Below the pieces are notes generated by a model, which saw only the letters and a list, made by a program, of their open reading frames with translations, ran no database searches and had not been told where the DNA came from. From the NCBI GenBank assembly GCA_018362895.1, contig JAHALR010000002.1:1-64000 (forward strand): a DNA stretch of 64,000 nucleotides, in the 5' to 3' direction. Numbering within the stretch: position 1 is the stretch's first letter; each line of letters begins with the position of its first letter. A program made the translations under genes and the position numbers. This stretch comes from Clostridium sp. Lineage in GTDB: Bacteria > Cyanobacteriota > Vampirovibrionia > Gastranaerophilales > Gastranaerophilaceae. Positions 24,182 through 32,142 of the stretch are shown piece after piece.

Positions 24182-27100
24182 TTAATTAGCACTTGTGCTT
24201 TGCATAACCTGAGACATAACCTGCTGAAGATTTTTGAATTTGTTTTTGTAAATCTCTTGTATTTCGGCAGGCTGACCTGAGGATAATATTTGATTATATA
24301 TGAATGCGAGCATGTCTGCAATCTTTGGAAGGTTCAGCACAAGCCTGTTTTTTACTGCAATGTCAAATGCTTGTTCAGTGCAGAAAAGTGCCTCTTCAAA
24401 TTTTGAGCGGTGCAGCATTAGTTCTGCGTAGAAGGTTTTGAAAAGCATTATAAAATAATCGGAAATGTTTTCATCATTTTCCATCGATAACATTGCGTTG
24501 TTCAAAATATTAGCTGCTATCTCAAGATTTCCCTGTTGGAACTCGATTTTTGCGTTTAAATACCAGCTTAGGTATGTTATGTTTTTTAGACCTTTGTCTG
24601 ATGACGTGTCTGTTATGCTGAGATAAATCTGTGAAGCCTTTTTCAAGTTGCCGAGATTTTGATAGGCGTAACCTATCATCAATTCGCAGAACAGCTCCAT
24701 CTGGTGAAAATGAAGTGACGATGCCTGAATTTTTGCGTTATAGATATAGTTTCCGAGGTTGTTCCAATCCTGAAATTTGAGTGATATCATTGCTTGCAGC
24801 ATAGGGAAAAGAATTTGGGAATATTTGTCATTCAGACCTTGCTGTGCAATTTGGGTCATGTTCTCAATGATGTCTTCTCCTGTCAAAAAATCTGCGAGAA
24901 GTATCAAAAGCTTGAAACAGGTGTAATTTTGAGGTGCTTTTTCGATGATTGTTTGAATGTATTCTTTTGCATCGGATTTAAGCTGGATTATTCTTGAAAG
25001 GCTTACAAAGAAAAGTGCATCCAAAATTGCATCATCAAATTGTTTTTTTGAAAATCCTTCAGGCAAAATGTTCTGTGTTCCTTCAGAAAGGTCAATATAT
25101 TTGAAAAGTTCATCGGCAAGTTCGATGCACTCGCTGAGCCTGCCGAGATTGTAATAAATCTCAAGTGTAACCATATTCACGAGGAAATAATTGAGGTTGA
25201 AACTTTTATCCTTCGGGTTAAATGAACTTCTTGGCGTGCGAGAGATGATTTTTCCTATATATTCAAGCGCATTGTGATAATTTCCGCTGATTAAACAGCT
25301 CTGAACGAGCTTGTTTGCGACTTCTTTAATCTTTTTGTCATCATTCTGGCTTTCTAAATTTTCAAGCAGCATTTGCAAAAAGTTCATTATCTTGTCCGGA
25401 TAATATTTGTAAAGCATAGAAGCCAGCTCTGAATAAACCTCCATTTTTACCTGCTCGACTGTTGTGTCGGTCTGCGGGTCTATTACATTTCCAACAAGGG
25501 AAAGGAATTTGTTAGTGCTGTTTAAATATGCGCAAAAGTCGCCCATCTGGCTTGAAACCATTGCAATTGCGTGCCATTGAGAGAAGGCTTCTTTTTTCAG
25601 TTCCGCAAGTTCAAGCAGTTCGGCTTTTGTGCAGTTTGGAATCTGTATTTTTATGTAAATCTTTTCAAGCAGGTTGATTATAATGTTGTAAAGTTCATCT
25701 TTTGAACATGAAGCAATAAAATTTGTCCTGTAAAGATTGAAGTTTTTTGCTTTAACCAGGTTGTTGTTTTCGAGTGTTATCAAATTTTCTTCTTCAAAAT
25801 ATTTCAAAAGCTTTGTAAAATCTTTGATTTCGAGCTGCTGAAGCACGCTGAAGGAGACTTTTTCACCGATTAGAAGAAGTGAACCGAACAATTCATAGGC
25901 GCCTTTGATGTTTTTAAGGTGAAGCACCCTTTTTTGCACAAGTTCATTTATATTTTTCGGGATTACCAGCATCCTGTCTTGAAGTACCTTGTATTTTCCG
26001 TTTTTGAATTCGAGAATCCTGTCGTCTCTAAGGTATTCCATTGCCTGTGAAAAATAGAAACTTGAACCTTTTGTGTTCTCCAGTACTTTTTCAAAAAAGA
26101 AGGTTTTTTCTATGTCTTTGAGTTCTTTTGACTTTTCAATGACTATGTTTTTGTTTGAGGTAGGACGAAGCTGTATCTCAAAATAGTTGTTTGATGTCAT
26201 AAGTTTGTGTATTTTTCTGTGAAGAGCATAGCTTTCATCGCTTGAAAAAAGGAAACTTATGTTTGAAAGAGATTTGTTCTCAATGAGATATTTTATTATT
26301 TCAATTGAACCTTCGTCAGCATTTTCAATGTCTTCAATTACAAAAAGTGTCTTGTACGGAATTGACCTGACAAAACCTGTAAAGGCTTCAAAATATGTAT
26401 ATCTCAAATCTTCAGGGTGTGTGTGTCCATCCAGCTGCATCAAAAACAGGTCTTGAATACATTTTTCCTGACTGATTGCTTCGACAAGTTCAGGCTTCAT
26501 AAGGAAATCGGATTCAGTTATGTTTCTGTATGAAAGCAGCATCTGCTTAAACAGTCCGAACGGAGAATATTTATTCTTTTTCGGACAGGCAAAACGAAGG
26601 ATGTTCATTCCGTCAAAGATATTTTGAATTGTTTTTGTTGAAAGCTGTGCAAGTTTTCCGCTTCTTTCATTTCCTGATATTGTAATTATTATGTTTTCGG
26701 GAGTTTGTTCATGGATTTTTGCCAGCTTTTCGGGGATTTCTTCGTTCTTTGATTTCAAAAATGTGCAGTGCAATCCGGAAAAGTTTATCAAAGCTTCATC
26801 AGCTTCTTCTTCCGGTTCATAATCTACATTTTTGGGAAGCTTTATTACGTCTTGAGCTTCTTCATCTTTGTTTTTTTCAAGTTTAATCAATTGATGAAGC
26901 ACAAGCTCAAAGAACATAATCATTTTGTTCTTTATAAGAATAGCACTCAAAGAGAGATAAGGATATTTTATCTTTGTTTCCTGATAAACATAAGAATCAA
27001 CTACAACTTCAACATTGTTAAAAAGGTGTGAACGACCGCTTGAGGAGTAGACAACATTTATATTCAATCCTGATTTATACTCGGCGGGTTTTGCATAAAC

Positions 27101-27673
27101 ATCACGCTTTTGTACAGCCATCTGGGCTTTTATTGCTACCCCTTTTGCATCAAAAAGCTTTTCGTTAATTTCCGTTACCGATTGAGCAACATAAATCGAA
27201 AAATCGATTGCAGAACTGCAAGATTCTGAAAAAGAATCGTCTTTACAGAACCTTATGATAAAAGTGTCATCAATGAACTGGACACGGAGTTTTTTTCTTT
27301 TTGCCAGTTTTTTAATCATCTCATAGAGATTGTGTTTGAATTTTTTTGTGAGTTTGTCACTTTTGAAGGCTGTTTTTATATCCTCAAAGTTTGTAATCTC
27401 AATTGTTAAAACAGCAAACTCTTCAATTACCGATTCTCTGAGTCCAATGCTTGCGTTTATGTCCAATCCGCATTTCGGACATTTTTCAAGCGCGGTTGAG
27501 TTGAGTCTTCCGCATTTGTAGCATTTGTTTAACAAAACGGAACCGCATTTTTCACATGTGGAATTTTTTGTCACTTCACCGCATATATGACATTTAAGTT
27601 TTAAAACTTTTTTGCATTCGGGACAGACAAGGTCTTTTTCCGTTATTTGTGCTTTACATCTGGGGCAATTCAT
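24182..27673 (-). CDS. Zinc-ribbon / degenerate cyclase / ATPase / TPR signalling protein, 1163 aa
   Basis: The N-terminus has three consecutive zinc ribbons, six CxxC pairs in residues 3-69 (CPRC, CPEC, CHIC, CEKC, CYKC, CPKC). Residues about 85-260 resemble a class III nucleotide cyclase (FAVLTIEITNFEDIK, VQFIDDTFIIRF), but the first metal-binding Asp is replaced by Glu and the usual GFT is missing, so catalysis is doubtful. An AAA/STAND-like ATPase follows, with a weak P-loop GNERSGKL (334-341, Leu in place of Ser/Thr) and a Walker B (TLFVIEDIENADEGS, about 442-456). The C-terminal half (about 650-1160) is helical repeats of TPR type. The layout resembles cyclase-ATPase-TPR regulators; the partner and signal are unknown. 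Confidence 0.82.
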   Translation of the reverse strand: MNCPRCKAQITEKDLVCPECKKVLKLKCHICGEVTKNSTCEKCGSVLLNKCYKCGRLNSTALEKCPKCGLDINASIGLRESVIEEFAVLTIEITNFEDIKTAFKSDKLTKKFKHNLYEMIKKLAKRKKLRVQFIDDTFIIRFCKDDSFSESCSSAIDFSIYVAQSVTEINEKLFDAKGVAIKAQMAVQKRDVYAKPAEYKSGLNINVVYSSSGRSHLFNNVEVVVDSYVYQETKIKYPYLSLSAILIKNKMIMFFELVLHQLIKLEKNKDEEAQDVIKLPKNVDYEPEEEADEALINFSGLHCTFLKSKNEEIPEKLAKIHEQTPENIIITISGNERSGKLAQLSTKTIQNIFDGMNILRFACPKKNKYSPFGLFKQMLLSYRNITESDFLMKPELVEAISQEKCIQDLFLMQLDGHTHPEDLRYTYFEAFTGFVRSIPYKTLFVIEDIENADEGSIEIIKYLIENKSLSNISFLFSSDESYALHRKIHKLMTSNNYFEIQLRPTSNKNIVIEKSKELKDIEKTFFFEKVLENTKGSSFYFSQAMEYLRDDRILEFKNGKYKVLQDRMLVIPKNINELVQKRVLHLKNIKGAYELFGSLLLIGEKVSFSVLQQLEIKDFTKLLKYFEEENLITLENNNLVKAKNFNLYRTNFIASCSKDELYNIIINLLEKIYIKIQIPNCTKAELLELAELKKEAFSQWHAIAMVSSQMGDFCAYLNSTNKFLSLVGNVIDPQTDTTVEQVKMEVYSELASMLYKYYPDKIMNFLQMLLENLESQNDDKKIKEVANKLVQSCLISGNYHNALEYIGKIISRTPRSSFNPKDKSFNLNYFLVNMVTLEIYYNLGRLSECIELADELFKYIDLSEGTQNILPEGFSKKQFDDAILDALFFVSLSRIIQLKSDAKEYIQTIIEKAPQNYTCFKLLILLADFLTGEDIIENMTQIAQQGLNDKYSQILFPMLQAMISLKFQDWNNLGNYIYNAKIQASSLHFHQMELFCELMIGYAYQNLGNLKKASQIYLSITDTSSDKGLKNITYLSWYLNAKIEFQQGNLEIAANILNNAMLSMENDENISDYFIMLFKTFYAELMLHRSKFEEALFCTEQAFDIAVKNRLVLNLPKIADMLAFIYNQILSSGQPAEIQEIYKNKFKNLQQVMSQVMQSTSAN

Positions 27674-27758
27674 TAAACACTTCCGCTTGGAGATTCTTAT
27701 TCTTATTAATTATAATATCAGTAAATTAAAAAGAACTCATCTTTATTGTGTAAAATAT

Positions 27759-27786
27759 TTGCAAGAATAGATTTTTAAAATATAAT
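27759..27786 (+). promoter_or_regulatory. Sigma70 promoter of the ssb2-kinase-pdxA operon
   Basis: TTGCAA, a 16-nt spacer and a consensus TATAAT (27781-27786) lie 45 bp before ATG 27831. Confidence 0.7.
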
Positions 27787-27830
27787 GTCATGTAATCAGA
27801 AATCAAAATGAGAAATCAGAGGGCAATTCA

Positions 27831-28163
27831 ATGATAAATTCAGTAGTATTGGTAGGCAGGGCAGGACAGGATCCTGAGATGAAATATTTTGAATCGGGAA
27901 AGGTAAAGACAACGTTTTCTATTGCTGTAAGTCGCTGGGATTCAAAAACAAAAGCTGAAGTTACTGACTGGTTTAATGTTGAATTGTGGGATAAGCTTGC
28001 AGAAGTTGCGGGTGAATATGTAAAAAAAGGCAAACTGGTTGCAATTGACGGAAAACTGGCTTCAAGCAAATGGAATGATGCTTCCGGCTCTCAAAAAGAA
28101 AGATTCTTTGTCAGAGCAACAAACTTGAGATTACTTTCAGCAGGACGTGCGGATCAACAATAA
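27831..28163 (+). CDS. ssb2: Second single-stranded DNA-binding protein (SSB-like, no acidic tip)
   Basis: The 110-aa protein consists of the OB fold only (INSVVLVGRAGQDPEMKYFESGKVKTTFSIAV, TDWFNVELWDKLAEVAGEYVKKG). It ends in RLLSAGRADQQ, without the DDxxPF tip that loads partner proteins in replicative SSB. The WFNVELWDKLA pattern resembles cyanobacterial-type SSB. It is followed with no gap (TAA-ATG) by a sugar-acid kinase gene, an unexpected partner. Roles in competence, recombination or primosome assembly are possible but unsupported by context. Confidence 0.85.
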   Translation: MINSVVLVGRAGQDPEMKYFESGKVKTTFSIAVSRWDSKTKAEVTDWFNVELWDKLAEVAGEYVKKGKLVAIDGKLASSKWNDASGSQKERFFVRATNLRLLSAGRADQQ

Positions 28164-29468
28164 ATGTTTATATCAAACAACATAGGTATCATCGCAGATG
28201 ATTTAACGGGGGCGGACGATACCGCATTACAGTTCCATTTGAGAGGAGCAAATACACAGATTCTTCTCGATTACAATATTTTGCCGGAAAACAAGTCCAA
28301 TACTCAGGTTTGGGCAATTCCGACAGAAACCAGAAACACTGATGCTCCGACAGCCTATGAAAAAGTTAAACAGGCTGCAAGAGTGCTGCTTGAGAACTTG
28401 AACGTTGAATATTTTTATAAAAAAATGGACTCAACTCTCAGAGGACATGTTGCTGTTGAAGCTCTGGCAATGCTTGATGTGCTTGACTGGGATGCTGCTG
28501 TTATAATTCCGGCGTTTCCACAGGAGGGCAGAACAACAGTCGGAGGCTATCACCTTTTGAAGGGGATTCCGATTGAAAGAACAGAACTCGCCAGAGACCC
28601 GAGATTTCCTATTTATGAATCTCATATTCCGACTATTTTGAGAAATGAATTGAACAATGAACAAGATGACCTTGTCGGTTTGATTGAGCTTCGCACGGTT
28701 ATAAAAGGTGCAGGTCCTATTCTTAAAAGAATGAACGAAATGATAGAACAGGGCGTTAAGCTTATTGTTGTTGATGCTATGTCTGTTACGGACATTGAAC
28801 AGGTTGTTCTGGCAATGGAAAAAAGTGCGCACAAAATTCTGCCCTGCGGCTCTGCGGGTTGTGCACAGGTTCTGGGTAATATATGGCTGCCTGAATCTGA
28901 AAATCACACAATAGAAAAAACAATACCCGAAATGCCGAAACTCATTGTTTCAGGCAGTGCTACACAGATTACTGCTTCTCAGATTCAAAAACTTGATGAT
29001 GATGATGACATAGAAAACACCTATTTCATTGCGCTCAAAATGGAGGATATTCTTGAGGGTGTCACTGATGAAATTGTCACAAGAGTGTCTGAAAATCTTG
29101 TCAAAGACAATGTTGTTGTGGTGCACACCTCTGATTTGACCGTTGATTCGAAGATTATTTCACAGATTCTTTTTGACAATGAGATGTCCAAAAATCAGTT
29201 TATTTCAAAAATTGGGGACTATCTTGCTACTCTTACAAAAAGAGTACTTTTTAATAGAGATGCTATTTTGATTGCTGTTGGCGGTGAGACTTCGTTTAAG
29301 TGCTGCAAAGCTATTAACAGCAACAGCCTTCAAATTATTGATGCAATCTGTCCTGCGATTCCTTTGTGTTTGGATATGAAAGCACAGTGGATTGTCACCA
29401 AATCGGGTAATTTGGGCAATTCAAACACTTTGATTGATATTTTAAAATATTTTGAACACCATGAATAA
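28164..29468 (+). CDS. Four-carbon acid sugar kinase family protein (DUF1537)
   Basis: The 434-aa protein starts IGIIADDLTGADDTALQF, the signature of the four-carbon acid sugar kinase (OtnK/DtnK/LtnK, YgbK) family. FYKKMDSTLRGHVAVEA in the N-domain binds the sugar acid. The C-domain has LIVSGSATQITASQI and AVGGETSFKCC for nucleotide. Known members phosphorylate threonate or erythronate at O-4. The next gene, a PdxA homologue, overlaps its end by 8 nt. This is the established kinase/PdxA2 pair that turns D-threonate or related acids into dihydroxyacetone phosphate. The substrate is inferred from family and neighbour only. Confidence 0.88.
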   Translation: MFISNNIGIIADDLTGADDTALQFHLRGANTQILLDYNILPENKSNTQVWAIPTETRNTDAPTAYEKVKQAARVLLENLNVEYFYKKMDSTLRGHVAVEALAMLDVLDWDAAVIIPAFPQEGRTTVGGYHLLKGIPIERTELARDPRFPIYESHIPTILRNELNNEQDDLVGLIELRTVIKGAGPILKRMNEMIEQGVKLIVVDAMSVTDIEQVVLAMEKSAHKILPCGSAGCAQVLGNIWLPESENHTIEKTIPEMPKLIVSGSATQITASQIQKLDDDDDIENTYFIALKMEDILEGVTDEIVTRVSENLVKDNVVVVHTSDLTVDSKIISQILFDNEMSKNQFISKIGDYLATLTKRVLFNRDAILIAVGGETSFKCCKAINSNSLQIIDAICPAIPLCLDMKAQWIVTKSGNLGNSNTLIDILKYFEHHE

Positions 29469-30399
29469 AAAAATTGCAATCACACTCGGTGATTTTAACG
29501 GCATAGGTCCCGAAGTCACAGTTAGAGCTTTGAACAAACTTAATCTTCCTATTGAGAATGTTGTTGTAATCGGCTCTGAAAAACTTTTAAAGGGACTCGA
29601 AAGAAGATACGAGATTTTAGACATTCCTTTTGCAGAATCGGATTTGAATTTTGGCAAAGAAACAAAAGAGGCAGGCGAGTTTTCTTATAAATGTTTGATA
29701 AAGGCATGTGAGCTGGCTAAACAAAAGCTGGTGAGCGCGATAGTCACTGCTCCTGTTTCAAAAAACGCACTCCACCTTGCCGGGCATATTTTTTCCGGAC
29801 AAACAGAGGTGCTGGAAAAAAATCTTGCTGATTTTTCGAACGGAGAAAAAGCTGAAATGCTCTTTGTTGCAGGCGATTTTCGTGTTTTGCTTTTGACAAG
29901 ACATATTGCTTTAAAAGATGTGAAAATCACAAAAGAACTCTTGATTGAGAAAATAAAAAGAATAAATTCAGTGATGAAGAATCGCTTTGGCATACAAAAT
30001 CCGAATATTGCATTGTGCTCGTTGAATCCCCACGCAGGTGAGCACGGGATTCTTGGTGATGAGGAAATCAAGGAGTTTTTGCCTGCGCTGAAACATTTGA
30101 GGTCCGAAGGGCTTCAGGTTTCTGAGCCTATGCCGTCTGATACACTTTTTGTGAAAGCTTCAAGACCCTATCTTTCGGGTGAGACTCAGCCTTATGATGT
30201 TTATTGCGCTTGTTATCACGATCAGGGGCTTATTCCGATTAAGGTGCTTGCGATGGATGAAACTGTAAATATGACAGTCGGGCTCTCTGTCATCAGAACA
30301 TCGCCTGCCCACGGAACAGCGTATGACATTGCAGGCAAAAACAAAGCCTGTGAATTGAGTATGATAGCTGCAATCGAACAGGCTTTGAAGGTAAATTAA
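29461..30399 (+). CDS. pdxA: PdxA/PdxA2 family 4-phospho-sugar-acid dehydrogenase
   Basis: ATG 29461 gives 312 aa starting MNKKIAITLGDFNGIGPEV. The family metal-binding histidines are present in HLAGHIFSGQTEVL, SLNPHAGEHGILGDEE and CYHDQGLIPIKVL. PdxA oxidises 4-phosphohydroxy-L-threonine in vitamin B6 synthesis. PdxA2 acts on four-carbon acid sugar 4-phosphates after a DUF1537 kinase, and such a kinase lies immediately upstream with an 8-nt overlap. On context PdxA2 is favoured, but sequence alone does not exclude a vitamin B6 role. No other B6 gene is nearby. It converges on the gene at 30415 with 15 bp between. Confidence 0.86.
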   Translation: MNKKIAITLGDFNGIGPEVTVRALNKLNLPIENVVVIGSEKLLKGLERRYEILDIPFAESDLNFGKETKEAGEFSYKCLIKACELAKQKLVSAIVTAPVSKNALHLAGHIFSGQTEVLEKNLADFSNGEKAEMLFVAGDFRVLLLTRHIALKDVKITKELLIEKIKRINSVMKNRFGIQNPNIALCSLNPHAGEHGILGDEEIKEFLPALKHLRSEGLQVSEPMPSDTLFVKASRPYLSGETQPYDVYCACYHDQGLIPIKVLAMDETVNMTVGLSVIRTSPAHGTAYDIAGKNKACELSMIAAIEQALKVN

Positions 30400-30414
30400 A
30401 AATATTTTAAACAG

Positions 30415-31017
30415 TTATTTTTTTTGGAAACCTTCTTGTTGATGTTTAATCTGGTTTAGCTGTGTTTGAACCACTTTTTGAGCTTCTTGAGATGCTGAAA
30501 AATAAGGGTTTTTATTTAAAACTTTTTGTGCATTTTTGAGTGTTTTTATAGCTGAATCAGGGTCATTAAACTCATTGAGCTGAATTTCAGCAATAGCCAG
30601 AGAATCGGTTACAATGTCCTGAATAGTAAAGTCAGCAGCTTTGATTATGAAATAGTCTGTCTTTTTTCTGTCAGCATTTGCAGCTGTGTCAGGAAGTCCT
30701 GCACATTTCAAGATAGACTCGTCAGCTTCTTTCGGGGTCATTGAAAGAAGACATTTGTTAAATATTTTGCCTCTGTAAAATTTCAGGATTTTTTCATTTT
30801 CAATTACTCTTACTTTTTGAATTTTCACTGCTTCTTCATATTTTTTTTGTTCGGAAATGTTCATTATGTAGTACTGGCATGATGGTGCAATAACCATTTT
30901 ACAGACATCTGGAAAGTCTTTTGTCAGGTCTTTGAAGTAAAAACTTTTCCATATGGCTGTAATGCTTACGAGTATTACAAAAATTATTGAATAAATTAAA
31001 GCTTTTTTCTTTGTCAT
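30415..31017 (-). CDS. Membrane-anchored hypothetical protein, 200 aa
   Basis: One N-terminal TM helix (residues 7-23, LIYSIIFVILVSITAIW) anchors a predominantly helical extracytoplasmic domain with four cysteines (CKMVIAPSCQYY, KCLLS, LKCAGL). A TPR-like helix pair (DSAIKTLKNAQKVLNKNPYFSASQEA) and a Gln-rich end follow. I recognise no family. It is divergent from the superoxide reductase gene across a 127-bp intergenic region. It may be a small solute- or pilus-associated TPR-like adaptor, but nothing in the sequence proves it. Confidence 0.75.
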   Translation of the reverse strand: MTKKKALIYSIIFVILVSITAIWKSFYFKDLTKDFPDVCKMVIAPSCQYYIMNISEQKKYEEAVKIQKVRVIENEKILKFYRGKIFNKCLLSMTPKEADESILKCAGLPDTAANADRKKTDYFIIKAADFTIQDIVTDSLAIAEIQLNEFNDPDSAIKTLKNAQKVLNKNPYFSASQEAQKVVQTQLNQIKHQQEGFQKK

Positions 31018-31144
31018 AATTGTTCCTTTCAGGCTTTTATAATTTTATCTTAATAACTATAACATATATGTATACTAACAGGGAATACAATTTTTTAAAT
31101 TAGTCTTTATAATACGTTCATGTAAAAAACTGAAAGGACTTGCA

Positions 31145-31555
31145 ATGACAAAAATCTTAGAAATGTATAAATGTAATATATGTGGAAATATAGTAGAAGT
31201 CGTTATTCCCGGCGCAGGCGAACTGGTTTGCTGCGGTCAGCCAATGGAAAGAATGAGAGAACAAACCGAGGGTGAAGAAATGGTTGGTGAAAAACATGTC
31301 CCGGTTATTTCAAAAACAGAAAACGGAGTTGAAATCAAAGTCGGATCTGTACCTCATCCTATGGAAGACAACCACTATATTATGTTCATTGAAGCAAATT
31401 CTCCGGATAAAAGATATGTAAAAAGAAAATATTTGTTCCCGCATGAAGAACCTGTGTTAAAATTAAAATGCGACTGTGATAATGTGGTCGCAAGAGAGTT
31501 ATGTAATATCCACGGGTTGTGGATTTCAGAAGAATGGAGTGATAAAGATGATTAG
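31145..31555 (+). CDS. dfx: Superoxide reductase (desulfoferrodoxin, two-iron type)
   Basis: The 136-aa protein has an N-terminal desulforedoxin domain with a Cys4 iron centre I (YKCNICGN, then VCCGQPM), followed by the neelaredoxin-like domain. Centre II ligands are visible in EKHVPVI, VPHPMEDNHYI and CNIHGLW. The Glu-Lys before the first His is the usual active-site pair. It reduces superoxide to peroxide without making oxygen, typical of anaerobes. The ferritin gene overlaps its end, so oxidative defence and iron storage are co-expressed. A TATAAT at 31108-31113 and AAAGGAC upstream are likely expression signals. Confidence 0.95.
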   Translation: MTKILEMYKCNICGNIVEVVIPGAGELVCCGQPMERMREQTEGEEMVGEKHVPVISKTENGVEIKVGSVPHPMEDNHYIMFIEANSPDKRYVKRKYLFPHEEPVLKLKCDCDNVVARELCNIHGLWISEEWSDKDD

Positions 31556-32057
31556 TGAAAAAATGAATCAAGCTTTTAATAAGCAAATCAAAGATGAAAT
31601 GTATTCTTCAAATCTTTACCTTTCAATGGTAGCTTATTTTGAAGAAATAGGTCTTAAAGGTTTTGCGAACTGGATGAGAGTTCAGGTTCAAGAAGAAAAC
31701 GCTCACGCAATGGGACTTTTTGACTACCTCATTTCAAGAGACGGCTGTGTTTCTATTGAAGCAATCGAAAAACCTCAAACAACATGGGATTCTCCTCTTG
31801 CTTGTTTTGAAGCAGTTTATAAACATGAACAGCTTGTTACTTCTTTGATTAATGAGCTTGTAGATGTAGCAGAACAGGAAAAAGACAGAGCTGCTGTTTC
31901 ATTTTTGCAATGGTATATAAAAGAACAGGTTGAAGAAGAAGCAAACTGTTCTGAAATTTGTGCAAAACTTAAGCTCATCGGCGACGACAAACACGCACTT
32001 TTATTGATTGATAGTGAACTTGGCGCAAGAACTTATGTTGCACCGACAATTGCATAA
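31548..32057 (+). CDS. ftn: Bacterial non-heme ferritin
   Basis: ATG 31548 gives 169 aa, normal ferritin length. The 24 further in-frame residues upstream overlap the superoxide reductase gene and do not look like ferritin. The ferroxidase-site pattern is present: KDEMYSSNLYLSMVAYFEE, then VQEENAHAMGLFDYL, and EQVEEEANCSEI. Ferritins form 24-mer shells that store ferric iron and remove free Fe2+. GGAG at about 31536 is the ribosome-binding site. It overlaps dfx by 8 nt. An 18-bp hairpin follows. Confidence 0.94.
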   Translation: MISEKMNQAFNKQIKDEMYSSNLYLSMVAYFEEIGLKGFANWMRVQVQEENAHAMGLFDYLISRDGCVSIEAIEKPQTTWDSPLACFEAVYKHEQLVTSLINELVDVAEQEKDRAAVSFLQWYIKEQVEEEANCSEICAKLKLIGDDKHALLLIDSELGARTYVAPTIA

Positions 32058-32080
32058 TTTGCAAATGTAAATTGTTTTTA

Positions 32081-32124
32081 AATCATAAATCCACAACCTT
32101 CATACGGTTTGTGGATTTATGATT
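32081..32124. terminator. Large hairpin between convergent ftn and the Ycf45-like gene
   Basis: AATCATAAATCCACAACC (32081-32098), loop TTCATAC, and GGTTTGTGGATTTATGATT (32106-32124) pair over 18 bp with a single bulged T. It sits 24 bp after the ftn stop and 19 bp before the minus-strand stop. No clear U-tract follows on either strand, so termination is likely but not certain. Confidence 0.5.
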
Positions 32125-32142
32125 GTTAATGCTCTTCAAAAA

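Noticed and set aside
31510..31530. GGTTGTGGATTT inside dfx, repeated in the hairpin at 32106-32124
   Set aside because: In dfx it encodes the conserved HGLWIS active-site segment, so the match with the hairpin arm is most likely chance.
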